Positions 6,897-9,054 of a DNA stretch of 9,054 bases are shown here, one piece after another. Positions within the stretch are counted from its first letter, which is position 1. Each line of letters begins with the position of its first letter. The stretch covers positions 1-9,054 of the forward strand of contig CAKVCJ010000062.1 of NCBI GenBank assembly GCA_934725655.1. Reading direction: 5' to 3'. The notes beneath the pieces were generated by a model, which was not told the DNA's origin, made no database searches, and worked only from the letters and a program-made list of their open reading frames with translations. A program made the translations under genes and the position numbers. Source of the stretch: an uncultured Brachyspira sp. Its GTDB lineage: Bacteria; Spirochaetota; Brachyspiria; Brachyspirales; Brachyspiraceae.

Positions 6897-6925
6897 TTGA
6901 TTTTTATATATTTTTGGTATTTAAT
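6897..6925 (+). promoter_or_regulatory. Predicted promoter of the ROK regulator gene
   Basis: TTGATT (6897-6902) and TTTAAT (6920-6925, 5 of 6 matches) are separated by 17 bp. The start is expected near 6932. The -35 lies in AATTGATTTTT (6895-6905), an exact inverted copy of 6847-6857, which holds the -35 of the divergent xylB promoter. A degenerate operator-like sequence, CTAAATTGATTTTTA (6892-6906, 11 of 15 matches to the consensus), overlaps it. Confidence 0.45.
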
Positions 6926-6966
6926 ATTCAAGAAAAAATTAAACAATTTTTATTAAAGTAATCATT

Positions 6967-8112
6967 ATGAAATATCAGGTATTAGCGAAAGAAAAGACTT
7001 TAAGAAATATTTTAAGAGAATGTATAAAAAAAGAGAGATTTACAAGTATTGATATAGTTGAAAGTTTGAAGCTTAGTAAACCTACTGTAAATGAATCTTT
7101 AGATATATTGTTTAGAAACGATTTTATAACAAAAGAAAATTTTACAGAAGGGATGGTAGGAAGAAAAGCACAGATTTGGAAAACTACGCTTCATAAGAAA
7201 AAATCTTTAGCAATAGATATAGATTTTAATTTAGTAAAAATATCGATTATTGATATGGCGGGCAATTATTATAATTACAAAGAGTATAAAAAAACTGTTA
7301 ATAATAATAATTTTTTTAATGTTATAAGCTTTGTGGTTAATGATTATAGAAATAAATATAAAGAATCTAATGAAATAAAAAGATTAGGAATATCTATACC
7401 TGGAAATATTAGTTTTGATAGAAAAAATATATTATATGCCACGAATTTGGGGCTTGAAAATATTAATATAAGCAATTTAGAAAATGAATTAAATTTGGAA
7501 ATTATTTTAGAGAATGAGGCAAATAGTGCGGTGTTGGGGGAGTTTTTTCTTTCAAAAGAGGCCGATAAAAATAATTATATGCTTATATCAATATCTAATT
7601 TTGGCGTGGGGGGCGGTCAGATAGTTGATGGTAAATTATTGAAAGGGGCTCATAGGCTTGCTGGAGAGATTGGGCATTTTACTATTATTATGGACGGAGA
7701 GCCTTGCAGCTGCGGAAACAGAGGATGCTTTGAAAGATATGCTTCTTATGAGGGATTAAAAAATATCATGAAAAAAGAAAAACTTGATTTTGATGATATT
7801 AATAAGCTTTTTGAAAGTTATGATAAAAAAAGTGAAAAAGTAATAAAAGAGTACTGTAAATTTTTAGGCAGAGGTATAAGAAGCTTACTTTCTATATATG
7901 ATTCTAATAAAATTATTTTAAGCGGTAAAATGACTGATTATTGGGATAGAATATATCCTTATATACAAAAAGAAATATTTGAAAATAATAACTTTTATTC
8001 AAAATTTAATATTCTTCTTTTAAAATCTAAATTTGGAGATAAAGCTTCTTTAATAGGAGTAGGACTTATCAATTTTTTTGATTTTTTATATGACAGTGAT
8101 TTTTTTAATTAA
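6967..8112 (+). CDS. xylR: ROK-family transcriptional repressor, XylR-like
   Basis: This is a 381-residue DNA-binding regulator, probably the xylose-responsive repressor of xylB and xylA. Residues 11-65 form a winged helix-turn-helix (recognition region LKLSKPTVNESLDIL), followed by a ROK sugar-binding domain from about residue 80. The ROK zinc site is intact: H237 in GEIGH, and C247, C249 and C254 in CSCGNRGCFE. The kinase features of enzymatic ROK proteins are altered. The phosphate loop reads DIDFN (84-88) instead of DxGxT, and the catalytic Asp region reads ENEANSAVLGE (182-192), with Glu in place of Asp. A repressor without kinase activity is therefore expected. The ATG has no good Shine-Dalgarno, only AAAG at 6955-6958, which suggests weak translation. 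The xyl role comes from its position between xylB and xylA; the effector is not readable from sequence. Confidence 0.88.
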   Translation: MKYQVLAKEKTLRNILRECIKKERFTSIDIVESLKLSKPTVNESLDILFRNDFITKENFTEGMVGRKAQIWKTTLHKKKSLAIDIDFNLVKISIIDMAGNYYNYKEYKKTVNNNNFFNVISFVVNDYRNKYKESNEIKRLGISIPGNISFDRKNILYATNLGLENINISNLENELNLEIILENEANSAVLGEFFLSKEADKNNYMLISISNFGVGGGQIVDGKLLKGAHRLAGEIGHFTIIMDGEPCSCGNRGCFERYASYEGLKNIMKKEKLDFDDINKLFESYDKKSEKVIKEYCKFLGRGIRSLLSIYDSNKIILSGKMTDYWDRIYPYIQKEIFENNNFYSKFNILLLKSKFGDKASLIGVGLINFFDFLYDSDFFN

Positions 8113-8126
8113 AAGCTATATTATTC

Positions 8127-8155
8127 TTGACAAATAGATATTTTTTTGCTAAACT
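8127..8155 (+). promoter_or_regulatory. Predicted xylA promoter with extended -10
   Basis: A perfect TTGACA (8127-8132), a 17-bp spacer and TAAACT (8150-8155) form the promoter, and TG at 8147-8148 gives the extended -10 form TGnTAAACT. The start is expected near 8162, the first base of the candidate operator. It begins 15 bp after the regulator's stop codon. No terminator is visible between the two genes, so readthrough from the regulator may add to xylA expression. Confidence 0.75.
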
Positions 8156-8161
8156 TAATTA

Positions 8162-8176
8162 GTAAAATGATTTTAT
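8162..8176 (+). promoter_or_regulatory. Candidate XylR operator, distal xylA copy
   Basis: GTAAAATGATTTTAT contains the perfect odd palindrome TAAAATGATTTTA (8163-8175). It sits on the predicted +1 of xylA, a typical repressor position. With its upstream TTA it is identical over 15 bp to the xylB leader site. Confidence 0.65.
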
Positions 8177-8200
8177 TATTAAATATTTTTTATCGTTTAA

Positions 8201-8215
8201 GTAAATTCATTTTAC
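8201..8215 (+). promoter_or_regulatory. Candidate XylR operator, proximal xylA copy
   Basis: GTAAATTCATTTTAC is palindromic apart from one pair and reads GTAAAATGAATTTAC on the other strand. Its centre is 39 bp from that of the distal copy, roughly four helical turns, so a single repressor oligomer could contact both. It ends 12 bp before the xylA ribosome binding site. Confidence 0.55.
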
Positions 8216-8239
8216 AAATTAATAATCGGAGGTAAACAA

Positions 8240-9054
8240 ATGCAATATTTTACAAGTACAGATAAAGTTATTTATAAAGGAAAAGATTCTAAAGATGCTT
8301 TTTCATTCAAACAATATAATGCTTCAGAAGTTATAGCAGGAAGAACTATGGAAGAGTGGATGCCTTTTGCGATGAGCTGGTGGCATACATTGGCTGCTGG
8401 AAGTACTGATCCTTTTGGGGCAGCTGCGGCAATTAGACCTTGGAATGGAAAAGAGGCATTAGAGGCTTCTAAAATGAGAGTGGAAGTTGGGTTTGAACTT
8501 ATGGAAAAATTAGGTATTAATTATTTTTGTTTTCATGACAGAGATTTAGCGCCTGAATATAAAACTCTAAAAGAAACTAATGAAAAATTAGATATGATAG
8601 TAGATTTGCTTCAAGAAAGTATGTCTAAAACGGGTAAAAAACTTTTATGGGCTACTTCATCTTTATTTACTAATCCTCGCTATATGCATGGTGCTGCTAC
8701 TAGTCCTTATGCTGATGTTTTTGCTGTTGCTGCTGCACAAACTAAAAAAACTATGGATATAGCTAAAAAATTAGATGCTAAAGGATATGTATTTTGGGGG
8801 GGAAGAGAAGGTTATGAAACTTTACTTAATACTGATATGAAAAGAGAGTTAGACCATTTAGCTTATTTCTTATCTATGGCAGTTGAGTATAAAGAGAAGA
8901 TAGGATTTAAAGGACAATTCTTTATTGAGCCAAAACCAAAAGAGCCTACAAAACATCAATATGATTTTGATGCTGCTGCTACTTTAGAGTTTTTATATCA
9001 TTATAATTTGGATAAATATTTTGAGCTTAATTTAGAAGTGAATCATGCTACTTT
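8240..9054 (+). CDS. xylA: Xylose isomerase, N-terminal 271 codons (runs off the window)
   Basis: This cytoplasmic metal-dependent enzyme converts D-xylose to D-xylulose. The visible part starts MQYFTSTDKV and contains the class II signatures WWHTLAAGSTDPFG (47-60), FCFHDRD with catalytic H99 and D102 (98-102), YVFWGGREGYETLLNTDM (183-200), metal ligand E230 and K232 in FIEPKPKEPTKHQYD, and E266/H269 in LNLEVNHATL. Residue numbers run two below those usual for the roughly 440-residue class II enzymes, so about 170 residues are missing beyond the window edge. The reading frame stays open to the last base. The start is certain: a consensus GGAGG (8228-8232) lies 7 nt upstream. With the divergent kinase it forms the two-step route to xylulose 5-phosphate. 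Its promoter and leader carry two candidate operators. No xylose transporter is in view; it may lie downstream. Confidence 0.96.
   Translation, partial: MQYFTSTDKVIYKGKDSKDAFSFKQYNASEVIAGRTMEEWMPFAMSWWHTLAAGSTDPFGAAAAIRPWNGKEALEASKMRVEVGFELMEKLGINYFCFHDRDLAPEYKTLKETNEKLDMIVDLLQESMSKTGKKLLWATSSLFTNPRYMHGAATSPYADVFAVAAAQTKKTMDIAKKLDAKGYVFWGGREGYETLLNTDMKRELDHLAYFLSMAVEYKEKIGFKGQFFIEPKPKEPTKHQYDFDAAATLEFLYHYNLDKYFELNLEVNHAT

Larger units (their letters stand above)
8155..8222 (+). repeat. Large imperfect inverted repeat in the xylA leader
   Basis: The arms 8155-8177 and 8200-8222 are complementary at 21 of 23 positions, counting one T-G pair; the mismatches are 8161/8216 and 8171/8206. The 22-nt loop is 8178-8199. 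The repeat starts at the predicted transcription start and ends 5 bp before the GGAGG ribosome site (8228-8232). It can act as DNA, holding two opposed operator copies, or as an mRNA hairpin at the very 5' end. Confidence 0.65.

Overview
The window is very AT-rich chromosomal DNA. The codon use is A/T-biased, the spacers are runs of A and T, and the Shine-Dalgarno sites are mostly ordinary. A tRNA-Ala, a small secreted ankyrin-repeat protein, a MepA-type MATE transporter, a lone trpB and a xylose-catabolism cluster together suggest an anaerobic gut bacterium. A Brachyspira-like spirochaete is my best guess. This is an inference from style and gene content, since no 16S or other phylogenetic marker is present. 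No insertion sequence, phage gene, CRISPR array or plasmid function is visible.

Layout, left to right. Positions 1-73 hold tRNA-Ala(TGC), cut by one base at the window edge, followed by a strong hairpin terminator (88-125). A small signal-peptide ankyrin protein (140-472, +) then converges, with only 8 bp between stop codons, on a two-gene minus-strand unit. That unit is a MATE transporter (3654-2272) followed 21 bp later by a CASTOR/POLLUX-type ion channel with RCK-like domains (2250-481). A spacer with divergent promoters (3655-3805) separates the MATE gene from trpB (3806-5062, +), which has no trpA partner in view. A long stem-loop (5100-5195), probably a two-way terminator, lies between trpB and the xyl region.

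The right third is a xylose module: a xylulokinase-like FGGY kinase (6770-5226, -), a ROK-family XylR-like repressor (6967-8112, +) and xylose isomerase xylA (8240 to the window end, +, N-terminal 271 codons only). XylA converts D-xylose to D-xylulose and the kinase makes xylulose 5-phosphate for the pentose phosphate pathway. The ROK protein probably represses both genes.

The most informative non-coding signal supports that model. A 15-bp palindrome-like sequence, consensus GTAAAAT(G/C)ATTTTAC, occurs once just downstream of the predicted xylB promoter (6795-6809) and twice in the xylA leader (8162-8176 and 8201-8215). The two xylA copies lie inside a 23-bp-arm inverted repeat that starts at the predicted transcription start and ends just before the ribosome binding site. 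Other points of interest are the divergent, unpartnered TrpB with a repeated palindromic promoter element, a kinase whose motifs resemble eukaryotic-type xylulokinase, and a channel with an unconventional pore loop. I found no wholly novel multi-gene system; the candidates are regulatory and family-variant observations.
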